Origin: Pedobacter sp. WC2423
GTDB taxonomy: Bacteria; Bacteroidota; Bacteroidia; Sphingobacteriales; Sphingobacteriaceae
DNA: 64,000 nucleotides
Reading direction: 5' to 3'
Assembly: GCF_040822065.1 (NCBI RefSeq)
Contig: NZ_CP162005.1
Span: 5,270,001-5,334,000, forward strand
This document shows, piece after piece, positions 24,010-33,306 of this stretch (position 1 is the stretch's first letter; the number at the start of each line of letters is the position of its first letter). The position numbers and the translations under genes are program-made. The notes under the pieces are model-generated. The model did no database searches. It worked only from the letters and a program-made list of their open reading frames with translations, and was not told the DNA's origin.

Positions 24010-25800
24010 TTAAAGAGATTTATTTTCTTCTTCCAATAACTGGTTCTGATACATCTCTTCGTAGATGCCATGAAGGTTAATGAGTTCATCATGAGTACCT
24101 TGTTCTGCAATACGCCCTTCTTCGAGTACCAGAATCCTGTCTGCTTTTTTAATAGTAGAAATCCTGTGCGCAATTAATATGCTGGTCTTTCCTTTCATGA
24201 CATTACCCAGATTATTTAAGATTTCTTCCTCAGTTTTCGTATCTACTGCGGAAAGACAATCGTCAAAAATCAATATTTTAGGCTCTTTTATCAATGCCCT
24301 GGCAATGGATACCCGTTGTTTTTGTCCGCCGGAAAGCGTGATTCCACGCTCCCCGAGCATGGTGTCAAACTTCAGCTCAAAGTCCATTATATTATGATAT
24401 ACGGCGGCATTACGTGCTGCATTTTCGATTTCCAGATCAGTTACCTGATCCAGTCCAAAGGCAATATTATTCTTGATGTTATCAGAAAAGAGAAAAACTT
24501 CTTGCGGAACGAAACCGACCTGATCTCTGAAGGAATTGAGGTTGATTTTCTTCAGTGGAGTACCATCAACCGAGATCTGACCTGAATCGGTATCGTACAT
24601 CCTCATCATCAGATTGGCCAGCGTGGACTTTCCTGATCCGGTACGCCCGATGATCGCTACAAACTGTCCTGCCTTAATATCAAAACTTACATCTTGTAAT
24701 GCTTTGATACCTGTATCCTGATAAGTAAAGTTAACGTGGTCGAATTTGATATTTCCGCTAACTTCTCTGGCAGGTGCGTCTCCGCTTTGGATATCTGATT
24801 GTAATTCAAGGAATTCATTGATCCTTTTCTGAGAAGCTGAAGCGCGCTGAATTAATGTGGTTACCCAGCCCAGCATCGTTACCGGGAAAGTAAGCTGGTT
24901 GACATATACAATGAATTCTGCAATGTTCCCTGCTGTAATAGAGCCGTCGAGTACTTGCTCTCCGCCTATATATATGGTAAGAATAGTACTCAGGCCAACT
25001 AAAAGAAGCATGGTCGGGTAAAAGAGTGCTTGTACCCGTACCAGTCCCATAGCACTGTTTTTATAGTCGCTGCTTTCATTGGCGAAAATTTCCCTGGTAT
25101 AATCTTCTCTGACATAGGATTTGATCACCCGGATACCTGAAAATCTTTCCTGTACGAAACTTGATAAACGGGAAAGCTGTTCCTGGATCTGCTCGCTTTT
25201 GTTATTGATTTGTGTGTTGACAAAATAGATAATAACAACCAGTACCGGCAGCGGCAGTAAAGAAAAAGTAGCGAGCTTAGCGTTCACGGCATACATGGAA
25301 GTAATAATCAGCAGAAATAAAACAAGGGTATTGATGGTATACATAATTGCAGGGCCAACATACATTCTTACCCGGTTTACATCTTCTGTAGCCCTGTTCA
25401 TTAAATCGCCGGTATTATTGCGGCGATAAAAGCCCAGACTCAGTTTTTGATAGTGTGCGTAAATCTCGTTCTTCATATCAAATTCAATATGTCTGGACAT
25501 CAGAATGAGGGTCTGGCGCATAAAGAATAGAAATAAGCCCCTGATCAGATAGAGGATCAACACGAGCAAGCCAAAATACAGCAAACTGTAACTGAAGATA
25601 TCATAAATGATCTGCTGTCTTTCGAAGCCGCTGAAAAGGCCGTAAATCTGGATGTTCTCGGTAATAAGGTTAAAGGCATGGCCAATAACCTGAGCTGGAA
25701 TTACACCGAAAATATTAGAGATAATAACGAAAAACACCCCGGGTACAATCCACCATTTATATTTATAGAAATATTTATTTAAAAAACGAAGGTGCTTCAT
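24010..25800 (-). CDS. ABC transporter, fused permease/ATPase, MsbA-like
   Basis: The start is taken at the ATG ending at 25800 (596 residues), because nine codons upstream lack the family pattern. Six hydrophobic helices lie within residues 15-310. The ATPase follows with Walker A GRTGSGKST (near 385-393), LSGGQKQR signature and Walker B ILIFDDC, and the D-loop SAVD. This is the type IV exporter half-transporter, as in MsbA and lipid or drug flippases, that works as a dimer in the inner membrane. The divergent neighbour is the leucine dehydrogenase gene. Substrate not deducible. Confidence 0.9.
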   Translation of the reverse strand: MKHLRFLNKYFYKYKWWIVPGVFFVIISNIFGVIPAQVIGHAFNLITENIQIYGLFSGFERQQIIYDIFSYSLLYFGLLVLILYLIRGLFLFFMRQTLILMSRHIEFDMKNEIYAHYQKLSLGFYRRNNTGDLMNRATEDVNRVRMYVGPAIMYTINTLVLFLLIITSMYAVNAKLATFSLLPLPVLVVIIYFVNTQINNKSEQIQEQLSRLSSFVQERFSGIRVIKSYVREDYTREIFANESSDYKNSAMGLVRVQALFYPTMLLLVGLSTILTIYIGGEQVLDGSITAGNIAEFIVYVNQLTFPVTMLGWVTTLIQRASASQKRINEFLELQSDIQSGDAPAREVSGNIKFDHVNFTYQDTGIKALQDVSFDIKAGQFVAIIGRTGSGKSTLANLMMRMYDTDSGQISVDGTPLKKINLNSFRDQVGFVPQEVFLFSDNIKNNIAFGLDQVTDLEIENAARNAAVYHNIMDFELKFDTMLGERGITLSGGQKQRVSIARALIKEPKILIFDDCLSAVDTKTEEEILNNLGNVMKGKTSILIAHRISTIKKADRILVLEEGRIAEQGTHDELINLHGIYEEMYQNQLLEEENKSL

Positions 25801-25878
25801 GTGGCGTAAAGTTAGCCAATTGCACATGATTTTTGAAAACTGTTTGGTTAAAACAATGTAAATAATGTTTTTTATCCT

Positions 25879-25886
25879 TAGTTTTG
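25879..25886 (+). promoter_or_regulatory. Candidate -7 promoter element
   Basis: TAGTTTTG fits TAnnTTTG and lies 25 bases before the start codon of the leucine-type dehydrogenase. No clear -33 TTG at the right spacing was found. Confidence 0.5.
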
Positions 25887-25911
25887 CGGGCTGTCTGATA
25901 AACGAAATCTT

Positions 25912-27000
25912 ATGTCTGGTAATAGTTCTGCGGTAACCTCAATTTTAGATCAACTAAGTGCTTTAGGACACAAAAAAGTTGTTTTTTGTAATGATCCCGA
26001 TACCGGTTTAAAAGCCATTATTGCTATTCATGATACAACACTGGGGCCTGCTTTAGGTGGTACAAGGATGTTAAGCTATGCTACCGAAACTGAAGCACTG
26101 GAAGATGTGCTGCGGTTATCAAGAAGTATGACTTATAAAGCTGCAATTACAGGTTTAAACCTGGGTGGTGGTAAAGCGGTCATCATTGGCGATTCCCGCA
26201 AAGGAAAATCTGAAGCGATGATGCGTAGTTTCGGCCGTTTTATCCAAAATCTGAATGGTGAGTTTATTACTGCTGAGGATGTGGGTACAACGACTAAAGA
26301 CATGGAGTATATCAGCATGGAAACCAAATATGTGACGGGAGTTCCTGAGTCTATTGGCGGAATGGGTGATCCTTCACCTACTACTGCTAAAGGGGTTTTC
26401 CTGGGAATAAAAGCTTGTGTGAAAGAAGTTTTTGGTACCGATATGCTGGCAGGCCGTTCTGTTGTGGTCCAGGGAATCGGAAATGTAGGGGAACAGCTGG
26501 TAGAATTACTGAGAAATGAAAACGTTGAAGTTTTTATCAGTGATATCAATGAGGAACGTTTACACCATATTGCAAGAAAATATAAAGCAAAACCTGTAGA
26601 GGCCAATAAAGTATTCGGTCTTGACGTTGATATCTATGCGCCGTGTGCGCTGGGGGCGACGGTCAATGATGTGACTATTCCAAGAATGAAGTTTGCGATT
26701 ATCGCAGGTTCAGCGAACAATCAGCTGGCGGATGAGCAGGTACATGGTAAATTACTTTTGGAAAAGAATATACTTTTTGCACCAGATTACCTGATTAATG
26801 CCGGCGGACTGATTAATTGTTATTCGGAATTAACAGGTTTCGGAAGAAAACGCACGATGCAGCTGACAGAAAATATCTACCAGGCAACGCGTAATGTAAT
26901 TAAGCTGTCCAAGGCAGAAAATATCCCAACAATCCTGGCAGCAAACAGGATTGCGGAACAAAGAATAATAGATATCAAAAAAATAAAATCATCATTTTAA
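25912..27000 (+). CDS. Leu/Phe/Val-type amino acid dehydrogenase
   Basis: The 362-residue protein shows the Glu/Leu/Phe/Val dehydrogenase pattern: LGPALGGTRM (substrate-binding), YKAAITGLNLGGGKAV with Lys76 and Lys88 at the positions of the catalytic lysines, TAEDVGT, and the dinucleotide loop VQGIGNVGEQL (near 185-195). It should deaminate branched-chain or aromatic amino acids to 2-oxo acids with NAD, in the cytoplasm. Which amino acid is preferred cannot be read. It is followed closely by nusB and may be read through with it. Confidence 0.92.
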   Translation: MSGNSSAVTSILDQLSALGHKKVVFCNDPDTGLKAIIAIHDTTLGPALGGTRMLSYATETEALEDVLRLSRSMTYKAAITGLNLGGGKAVIIGDSRKGKSEAMMRSFGRFIQNLNGEFITAEDVGTTTKDMEYISMETKYVTGVPESIGGMGDPSPTTAKGVFLGIKACVKEVFGTDMLAGRSVVVQGIGNVGEQLVELLRNENVEVFISDINEERLHHIARKYKAKPVEANKVFGLDVDIYAPCALGATVNDVTIPRMKFAIIAGSANNQLADEQVHGKLLLEKNILFAPDYLINAGGLINCYSELTGFGRKRTMQLTENIYQATRNVIKLSKAENIPTILAANRIAEQRIIDIKKIKSSF

Positions 27001-27033
27001 TAACCGGTATATTACCAACTCGTTCTTACATTC

Positions 27034-27984
27034 ATGTTAAATAGAAGGCACCTACGAATTAAAGTCCTGCAAAACATTTTTGCGTGGCAAATGACAGACA
27101 AAAAGGATCTACTTTCTGCAAAGAAAGAATTGATGCACAGTATTGACCAGGTTTATGAAATGTATGTCAGAATGCTGGCATTACTTTCTGAGATTACGGA
27201 ATACACTGCAGTTGACGCGATTGAAAGAGCTAACAAGCATTTTCCTACTGCGGAAGATCTGAATCCTAACAAAAAGTTACTGCGCAACAACTTCATTGTT
27301 TTGCTGCAGGAAAATCCTGAATTTAAATCGGCTGTAAACAAATACCAGATTAACTGGCATGCGGATCCTGAATTCATCAGAACAATCTACAATAAGCTGA
27401 AGGCTACTCCTGAGTATATTGCTTATCTGGCAGATACTGATGATAGCCTGGAAGGATCAAAAGAGATTATCAAATTTATCTTTAGAAAAATCATTCTGAA
27501 AAGCCAGAATATCATCCAGGCTTTTGAAGATAAGTTTATCAACTGGCCGGTAGATAAAGAAGTAATGCAGGGGATGGTTGCAAAAACCCTGAAGAATTTT
27601 ACGTCAGAAGATCCGTTTAAAAATAAACTTACCCCAATCAGTGTGGATTGGAAAGAGGACAGCAAATTTGTGGAAGATCTTTTCACTTATACACTGAAAA
27701 ATAATACAGAATATCAGAATTTAATCGCTGAGCGTACTAAAAACTGGGAATCGGAACGTATTGCATTAATGGATACTATCTTAATGAAAATGGCTATTTG
27801 TGAGCTGATGAATTTCCCTTCAATTCCGGTAAAAGTTACCATTAACGAGTATCTTGACTTATCAAAAGATTACAGTACTCCGAAAAGTAATTCATTTATT
27901 AACGGTATATTGGACAAAATTTTAGGCGATTTAAAACGTACAAACAGTATCAAGAAAATTGGCCGCGGATTAATAGAAGAATAA
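27034..27984 (+). CDS. nusB: Transcription antitermination protein NusB, long form
   Basis: The 316-residue protein starts RRHLRIKVLQNIFAWQM, the NusB N-terminal helix, and ends with ERIALMDTILMKMAICELMNFP and KVTINEYLDLSKDYSTPKSNSFINGILDKI, the conserved C-terminal NusB helices. It is more than twice the length of E. coli NusB (about 139) because of an extra helical insertion (about 45-215), which is usual for Bacteroidota. NusB with NusE (S10) binds boxA RNA in rRNA transcription. It is tightly followed by a DUF1573 lipoprotein and yajC, the usual order in this phylum. Confidence 0.93.
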   Translation: MLNRRHLRIKVLQNIFAWQMTDKKDLLSAKKELMHSIDQVYEMYVRMLALLSEITEYTAVDAIERANKHFPTAEDLNPNKKLLRNNFIVLLQENPEFKSAVNKYQINWHADPEFIRTIYNKLKATPEYIAYLADTDDSLEGSKEIIKFIFRKIILKSQNIIQAFEDKFINWPVDKEVMQGMVAKTLKNFTSEDPFKNKLTPISVDWKEDSKFVEDLFTYTLKNNTEYQNLIAERTKNWESERIALMDTILMKMAICELMNFPSIPVKVTINEYLDLSKDYSTPKSNSFINGILDKILGDLKRTNSIKKIGRGLIEE

Positions 27985-27995
27985 AAAATATATTA

Positions 27996-28442
27996 ATGAA
28001 GAAGATCTTTTTACTTGCATTTGCAGCAGCAGCATTAGCTGCCTGCCAACAAACAAAACCTGCAGCAGTTGCTACTGACAGTGTAGTTAAAACTACTGAA
28101 ACTAAAACAGTAGCTTCACCTGACGCACCTGTAATCAGTTTCAAACAGGGAATGTACAATTTCGGTAAAATCGTACAGGGGGAGTCGGTACATTATGAAT
28201 TCAAATTTACAAACACAGGAAAAAGCCCGTTGATTATTACCAATGCGACTGCAACTTGTGGCTGTACTATTCCTGAAATTCCGAAAGAGCCTATTAAACC
28301 AGGAGCTGACGGCGTTATTAAAGTAGTTTTTAATAGTGCTGGCAAAATAGGAATGCAGGATAAAGTTGTTACGATCACTTCAAACGGTAATCCTTCTACC
28401 ACAGAAGTACATCTGATTGGTGAGGTTAAAGAAAGAACATAA
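27996..28442 (+). CDS. DUF1573 lipoprotein
   Basis: Residues 1-16 form a lipoprotein signal with Cys17 in ALAAC. The rest is an immunoglobulin-like DUF1573 domain with FKQGMYNFGKIVQGESVHYEFKFTN and TCGCTIPE (the CGCT motif near 92-95). Such proteins are abundant in Bacteroidota and are thought to sit in the periplasm or outer membrane, function unknown. It lies 11 bases after nusB and 21 bases before yajC, so it is part of that operon. Confidence 0.87.
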   Translation: MKKIFLLAFAAAALAACQQTKPAAVATDSVVKTTETKTVASPDAPVISFKQGMYNFGKIVQGESVHYEFKFTNTGKSPLIITNATATCGCTIPEIPKEPIKPGADGVIKVVFNSAGKIGMQDKVVTITSNGNPSTTEVHLIGEVKERT

Positions 28443-28463
28443 TTTTATAATAATACAATCAAT

Positions 28464-28787
28464 ATGACATTAACAGTAATTTTAGATGCTGCTGCCGGCG
28501 GAAGCAGTATGTTAAGTACCCTGGTTCCAATGGTATTAATCATGGTAGTTTTCTATTTCTTCATGATCAGACCACAAGTTAAAAAAGCTAAAGACCACAA
28601 GAAATTAGTTGCAGACCTGAAAAAAGGTGACAAAATAGTTACTACTGCTGGTATTCATGGCAGAATCGTTGATATGAATGAACTTACTTTTCTAATCGAA
28701 GTTGAAGGCGGTACTAAAATCCGTTTTGACAAGTCAGCGATTTCTCTGGATGCAACTAAAGCATCTACGGAATTGCCTAAGGCTTAA
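28464..28787 (+). CDS. yajC: Preprotein translocase subunit YajC
   Basis: The 107-residue protein has one membrane helix (about 15-34, STLVPMVLIMVVFYFFMIRPQ) followed by a cytoplasmic domain with KKAKDHKKLVADLKKGDKIVTTAGIHGRI, the YajC signature. YajC associates with SecDF at the Sec translocon. The gene is the last before a strong terminator in the nusB-DUF1573-yajC operon. The large secDF gene is far away in this window at 47185. Confidence 0.93.
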   Translation: MTLTVILDAAAGGSSMLSTLVPMVLIMVVFYFFMIRPQVKKAKDHKKLVADLKKGDKIVTTAGIHGRIVDMNELTFLIEVEGGTKIRFDKSAISLDATKASTELPKA

Positions 28788-28803
28788 TTCGCTGATAGAC
28801 ATT

Positions 28804-28836
28804 AAAAAGCCGCTCCATTATTGGCGCGGCTTTTTT
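28804..28836 (+). terminator. Rho-independent terminator
   Basis: AAAAAGCCGC pairs with GCGGCTTTTT, ending in a T-run. It closes the nusB-yajC operon. Confidence 0.85.
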
Positions 28837-28876
28837 GTTTAGTGATAAAACCTTAAATTTGATTAATTACAGCCGT

Positions 28877-29824
28877 ATGCCATTCATTAAACTTACAAAA
28901 ATAGAGCGAAAGCGCTTTTTAGTATTGATCACTTGCGTGCTTCTGGCTATTGCAGGATGGTTATTTCTGGCGTTGAACAATAAATATGTTTATACGGCCA
29001 AGACTGTCCTGATTTATAAGAATTTTCCGCAGAAAAAGGCTTTTCATCCTTTACAGTCTGATACGGTAGATCTGCAGGTAGAAGGAACGGGCTGGCAATT
29101 GTTATTTGCACGTTTAAGGGTGAACCCGCAGTTTATCAGCATCAACCTTGAAAAGTTGAATAACAGGAATTTTATCCTTTTTTCAGAACAGCTATATAGT
29201 GTGAACAACCAGCTGGAAACTTCACAGAAAATTATATCTGTACGCCCGGATACACTATACTTTGATTTTTCTAAAAGGACGGTGAAAAGGGTTCCGGTCA
29301 GGTTAGTCTCCAATTTATCTTTTGCCAAGCAGTTTGGTATTTCTGATGTGATTCAGTGTACACCCAATTACGTAACAGTTTCAGGCCCGCAGGAAGAGCT
29401 GGAAAAGATTAGTGAATGGAAAACTGATACTTTAGTATTGCATAATATTCAGAACCAGGCAGTGACCAGAGTGGGGATGAAGCAGAACCTGTTTAAAAAT
29501 GTGAACATATTTCCAGCGAGTGTCGAGGTTAAATTACCGGTAGATGAGTTTACGGAGAAAACACTGGAGGTGCCACTGAAAATTATCAATAATGGTGAAT
29601 ATTATAATGTTAAGCTTTATCCGAAAAAGGTGAAGATAACTTTTATGGTTGCCTTATCCAGTTATCAGCAGGTAAATGAGGATTTCATTGAGGCAGTAGT
29701 AGATTTGAATGAGTGGAAGTTAAAGCATCATGGCCAGCTGACTGTAAAGTTGACCCGCTTTCCTGATTATTGCAGAAAGGTCAGGGTAGACCCGGAGAAA
29801 GTTGATTTTATTATAGAAAAATAA
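28877..29824 (+). CDS. YbbR-like domain protein
   Basis: The start at 28877 gives a hydrophobic N-terminal helix (FLVLITCVLLAIAGWLFLAL) after a basic stretch; an earlier ATG would add 14 codons. The rest has YbbR-type repeats with TVDLQVEGTGW and QCTPNYVTVSGPQEEL, in an extracytoplasmic beta-rich protein of 315 residues. In Firmicutes related YbbR (CdaR) proteins regulate the diadenylate cyclase CdaA, but no such partner lies here. Its stop overlaps the coaE ATG by one base. Confidence 0.82.
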   Translation: MPFIKLTKIERKRFLVLITCVLLAIAGWLFLALNNKYVYTAKTVLIYKNFPQKKAFHPLQSDTVDLQVEGTGWQLLFARLRVNPQFISINLEKLNNRNFILFSEQLYSVNNQLETSQKIISVRPDTLYFDFSKRTVKRVPVRLVSNLSFAKQFGISDVIQCTPNYVTVSGPQEELEKISEWKTDTLVLHNIQNQAVTRVGMKQNLFKNVNIFPASVEVKLPVDEFTEKTLEVPLKIINNGEYYNVKLYPKKVKITFMVALSSYQQVNEDFIEAVVDLNEWKLKHHGQLTVKLTRFPDYCRKVRVDPEKVDFIIEK

Positions 29825-30420
29825 TGATTAAGATTGGGATTACTGGTGGTATAGGAAGTGGGAAAACCACGGTTTGTCACATATTCGAGCAGCTGGGGAT
29901 CCCTGTATTTTATGCAGATACCGTAGCTAAGGAAATTATGGTGACTGATCCGGTATTAAGGGAAGGGATGATGAATACCTTCGGCATTGAAAGTTATGAA
30001 CTGTCCGGGAAGCTGAATAATAAACATATCGCTCAAATTGTATTTAATAATAAAACAGAACTGGAGAAACTGAATGCATTGGTTCATCCGGCTGTATTCC
30101 GGGCATTTGAAAGCTGGCAGCAAACGATACCGGCAGATGTACCTTATAATTTGAAAGAAGCTGCCCTGTTATTTGAGAGTGGTTCTTATCAGATGTGTGA
30201 CCATAGTATTCTGGTCACTGCATCTAAAGCGGTCAAAATAAAGCGGGTGATGGAGCGGGACAGCGTAACCAGCGAACAGGTGGAGGCGCGCATGGATAAG
30301 CAGCTGAGTGATGAAGAAAAGAAAAAAATGGCTGATTTTTTGATTACAAATGATGAAAGCCAATCGGTAATACTCCAGGTATTGGAGCTGCACCATCAAT
30401 TTATAAACCTTACAAAATAA
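29824..30420 (+). CDS. coaE: Dephospho-CoA kinase
   Basis: The 198-residue protein starts with KIGITGGIGSGKTTVC, the P-loop of CoaE, then FYADTVAKEIM and a CoA-binding helical domain, and ends with the DDEKKKMADFLITND-like segment. It phosphorylates dephospho-CoA at the ribose 3' position in the last step of CoA synthesis, in the cytoplasm. The TAATG overlap with the YbbR gene indicates translational coupling, and the next gene begins directly after its stop. Confidence 0.93.
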   Translation: MIKIGITGGIGSGKTTVCHIFEQLGIPVFYADTVAKEIMVTDPVLREGMMNTFGIESYELSGKLNNKHIAQIVFNNKTELEKLNALVHPAVFRAFESWQQTIPADVPYNLKEAALLFESGSYQMCDHSILVTASKAVKIKRVMERDSVTSEQVEARMDKQLSDEEKKKMADFLITNDESQSVILQVLELHHQFINLTK

Positions 30421-31362
30421 ATGATATTAGCGGATTTTTTAGTGCCAACTAAAATTGGACTGTATTGCGCCTATGGCAATTTTTACCTGGACCCAAAAGA
30501 AATGGTAAAGGATGCAGTAATTTCACATGCACATGGGGACCATGCGATTAGTGGTAATTTTAATGTGTATTGTACAAAGGCAACCTCATTGTTCATGATA
30601 CAGCGGTATAAGAAATTTGCGGCGGGTGAATTTCATCTGTATGATTTTCATGCCGGGTTTGTATTGAATGGGGTGAAGATCAGTTTTATTCCTGCGGGCC
30701 ATATTTTAGGTTCGGCCCTGGTGATGATGGAGTATAATGGCGTTAAGTATCTGTATACGGGAGATTACAAGCTTCAGCCGGATACAACTTGTGAGCCTAT
30801 CGAATTTGCGGAGGCTGATGTACTGATTACAGAAACAACTTTTGCGAATCCTGATACTAAGCATCCGGATGTGGAACTGGAGATCAAAAAATTAAATGCA
30901 ACAACGAGCAATATTATGCTGGGTGCTTATGCTTTAGGTAAAAGTCAGCGGTTGATTAAATTGATCAGTGACCTTTGTCCGCAGCGGAGAATCCTGGTAC
31001 ACCATAGTATTCTTCCTTTTGTGAAAATTTATGAACAGATGGGAATTGATATGGGGAAATATGAAGTCTATGATCGGAAAGTGATGAAAAACACCAAAAC
31101 GGATATGATTTACCTGGTACCGCCACTGGTTTACAGAAGTTATATCAAAGCGGTGAATGTAATCAGGGTGTTTGCAACGGGATGGAAACATTTACAGCAC
31201 AATAATGAGCTTCAATTGTTCATTTCTGACCATGTGGACTGGGATGATATCATTTATACGATAGAAAAAGTTAAGCCAAAAGAGATCTGGACTACACATG
31301 GGAGTGGAATTCAACTAAAAAGTTATTATTCAAACATTATTACTGTTAAATTGCTTAACTAA
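30421..31362 (+). CDS. MBL-fold exonuclease-like (beta-CASP related) protein
   Basis: The 313-residue protein has the metal-binding motif H-A-H-G-D-H at residues 36-41, then GHILGSALVMM, TGDYKLQPD, and a late His in THGSG. The order matches the DNA-ligase-associated exonuclease/mRNA 3'-end-processing-like branch of metallo-beta-lactamases. It probably cuts nucleic acid in the cytoplasm. It begins immediately after coaE (TAAATG) and ends in a TAATG overlap with the DUF5522 gene, so it is in the same operon. No ligase is present nearby. Confidence 0.82.
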   Translation: MILADFLVPTKIGLYCAYGNFYLDPKEMVKDAVISHAHGDHAISGNFNVYCTKATSLFMIQRYKKFAAGEFHLYDFHAGFVLNGVKISFIPAGHILGSALVMMEYNGVKYLYTGDYKLQPDTTCEPIEFAEADVLITETTFANPDTKHPDVELEIKKLNATTSNIMLGAYALGKSQRLIKLISDLCPQRRILVHHSILPFVKIYEQMGIDMGKYEVYDRKVMKNTKTDMIYLVPPLVYRSYIKAVNVIRVFATGWKHLQHNNELQLFISDHVDWDDIIYTIEKVKPKEIWTTHGSGIQLKSYYSNIITVKLLN

Positions 31363-31535
31363 TGGAACAGATTGCCGATTATTATTTCAATGAGGAGGGC
31401 TTGATGGTTTTTACGGAAGCGTACCACCTTAAACGTGGTTATTGCTGTAAAAATGGTTGCAAGCATTGTCCATGGAAGTACGGCAGGAAGAAGAACAATG
31501 GTAATGATAATGAACTAACCTCAGAAAAAAGATAA
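31362..31535 (+). CDS. DUF5522 small Cys-rich protein
   Basis: The 57-residue protein reads MEQIADYYFNEEGLMVFTEA, then YHLKRGYCCKNGCKHCPW. The tight set of four cysteines and a histidine (CC, C, HC) probably binds zinc. This is the DUF5522 pattern known in Bacteroidota. Its start overlaps the exonuclease stop by one base, and the MarR gene begins four bases after its stop. It is too short for routine gene callers that demand 60 codons. Function unknown. Confidence 0.82.
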   Translation: MEQIADYYFNEEGLMVFTEAYHLKRGYCCKNGCKHCPWKYGRKKNNGNDNELTSEKR

Positions 31536-31539
31536 CGTG

Positions 31540-31995
31540 ATGCAGTTGCAGAAAGAAATAAAAACTCCCCGCTATGAAAGCGTATTCCACGAGGCAATGG
31601 TCAACGTGGCATTTACGCAGAATTGGTGTAATGATCAGGTAAAACAGGCGGTTTCATCCTACGATATTACAAATCAGCAGTTTAATGTGCTCAGGATACT
31701 GCGTGGCCAGCATCCTGATCCTTCGACTATCAATTTGCTGAAATCCAGAATGCTTGATAAAATGTGTGATGCTTCCCGGATTGTTGACCGCCTGGTACAG
31801 AAGGACTTGATTTGTAAAAAGACCAATACTTATGATAAGCGCGCGGTGGATATACTGATCAGTGAAAAGGGGTTGGCATTGTTAAAGAAAATGGATAAGG
31901 AAATGAATTTATCTACTATTCTTTCTGCTAATTTAACCCACCAGGAGGCGGAGCAACTGACCTCTTTACTGGAAAAAGCAAGAGGCAGCGCTTAA
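31540..31995 (+). CDS. MarR-family transcriptional regulator
   Basis: The 151-residue protein has the winged helix-turn-helix of MarR: TNQQFNVLRILRGQHPDPSTINLLKSRM (helix 2-3), then MCDASRIVDRLVQKDLI (recognition helix), then the wing KTNTYDKRAVDILISEKG. It is expected to bind as a dimer to inverted repeats and respond to small ligands. It is the last gene of the YbbR-coaE unit as far as spacing shows. The ATG at 31540 is chosen; a GTG at 31537 is possible. Confidence 0.87.
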   Translation: MQLQKEIKTPRYESVFHEAMVNVAFTQNWCNDQVKQAVSSYDITNQQFNVLRILRGQHPDPSTINLLKSRMLDKMCDASRIVDRLVQKDLICKKTNTYDKRAVDILISEKGLALLKKMDKEMNLSTILSANLTHQEAEQLTSLLEKARGSA

Positions 31996-32017
31996 TACGC
32001 TGCCTGTCAATTTCTAT

Positions 32018-32743
32018 TTAGTGACTATGCCCTGAGGTATAAAATCCGATCAGGGCAATTGCAATACCCAATAAAACAGCAACCATTTTTCTTTTGGATA
32101 CTTTATGATCTACGCTGGATTCAAATAAGATAGTGGTAGAGATATGTAAAAATATACCAATCACAATTCCCATCATTTTGTGGAAATAAACTTCTATCCC
32201 TCCAATACTGCCAGTGCTGATCCCATTGCTCACCCAGAATCCTAAAGGTGCCATGATGGCAAAAACAGCGAGGTAGAAGATGATTCCGGCAGGTTTGAAT
32301 TTGTTTTGCATTAATATACTGGCCAATGCGAAAGCGGCAGGGATATGGTGAAGGGAAATACCGAAAATTAAGGCATTATGCTGATCTGCAGCCAGCGGCA
32401 TTCCTTCTAAAAAGGCATGTAAACATAAACTGATCATGATTCCATAGGGAAAGATCCGGGTGTCGTTATGTTTGTGGATATGCCCGTGTTCTACACCTTC
32501 AGAAAACTGCTCTAATAAGATTTGTAAAAGAAATCCAATTAAGATGTAAATACCTATTTCTGCATGGTCCGGCCCGCTGTAAGCGTCGGGAATCAGGTGT
32601 AATACGGTGATCGCAAATAAATAAGCTCCACTGAAAGAGAGTATAAGTTTTAGCAGTTGTGACTTATCACTTTTGACTAAAAATATAGACAGCCCTCCAA
32701 AGAAGGCGCAAAAGAACAGGATTAAAATTTTCCAAACTTCCAT
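32018..32743 (-). CDS. ZIP-family metal transporter
   Basis: The 241-residue membrane protein has about eight helices. The metal-coordinating motifs of ZIP transporters are visible: HLIPDAY (helix 2), MISLCLHAFLEGMP (helix 4) and SLHHIPAAFALASI (helix 5). It has the histidine-rich loop EHGHIHKHND between them. It imports Zn2+ or another divalent metal across the inner membrane. Its ATG touches the stop of the PAP2 gene upstream, so it is the last gene of a three-gene unit. Confidence 0.88.
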   Translation of the reverse strand: MEVWKILILFFCAFFGGLSIFLVKSDKSQLLKLILSFSGAYLFAITVLHLIPDAYSGPDHAEIGIYILIGFLLQILLEQFSEGVEHGHIHKHNDTRIFPYGIMISLCLHAFLEGMPLAADQHNALIFGISLHHIPAAFALASILMQNKFKPAGIIFYLAVFAIMAPLGFWVSNGISTGSIGGIEVYFHKMMGIVIGIFLHISTTILFESSVDHKVSKRKMVAVLLGIAIALIGFYTSGHSH

Positions 32744-33306
32744 TAAACTGCTGGTTGTAGTTTTTTATAGATCAGGGACACTGAAAATCCGATGGTTGAG
32801 CCTAAAGCAGCACCTGCTATAGTATCAATCGGGTAGTGTACGCCAACATATATTTGTGCAAAAGAAATAATAAATGCCCAGGCCAGGCCAACAGGCAGGA
32901 TCGGCTTCCATCTTGGATAGAAAACCATAATTAAAAACACGGCTATACCGAAATGGTTTGTTGCATGTGCGGATGGGAAACTATAACCGCTGCCGCAGGG
33001 CACACGGTGAATAATATCATGAATCAGTGCCGGGTCGTTACAGGGTCTCAGCCTGGCAACAAATGGTTTGATGAATCTGGAAGAGATCATATCGCCCAGG
33101 GCAAACGTAAGCAGTACCCCGCCTATAATATACCAGCCTCTTTTTTTATATTCTTTGAAACTGAAAATGATAATAAACAGGTATAAGGGAGCCCAGGTGT
33201 ACCTGTTCCGCATCAGTGGCAGAAACCAGTCCAGGAAACCGTTGGAGAGTCCTCTGTGGATTTTCAGAAACAGTTCTACATCGAAGGTATGCAGGCTCTC
33301 TATCAT
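32743..33306 (-). CDS. PAP2-family phosphatase
   Basis: The 187-residue membrane protein carries the PAP2 motifs: KPFVARLRPCN (KxxxxxxRP), PSAHATNH (PSGH-like; here PSAH) and SFAQIYVGVHYPIDTIAG (SRxxxxxHxxxD-like, with A-Q for R). It probably removes phosphate from undecaprenyl pyrophosphate or lipid phosphates at the periplasmic face of the inner membrane. It overlaps the upstream methyltransferase by four bases (ATGA), and the downstream ZIP gene by one base. Confidence 0.85.
   Translation of the reverse strand: MIESLHTFDVELFLKIHRGLSNGFLDWFLPLMRNRYTWAPLYLFIIIFSFKEYKKRGWYIIGGVLLTFALGDMISSRFIKPFVARLRPCNDPALIHDIIHRVPCGSGYSFPSAHATNHFGIAVFLIMVFYPRWKPILPVGLAWAFIISFAQIYVGVHYPIDTIAGAALGSTIGFSVSLIYKKLQPAV

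Noticed and set aside
29044..29328. Open frame on the minus strand inside the YbbR gene
   Set aside because: It is antisense to a well supported gene and has no recognisable pattern.
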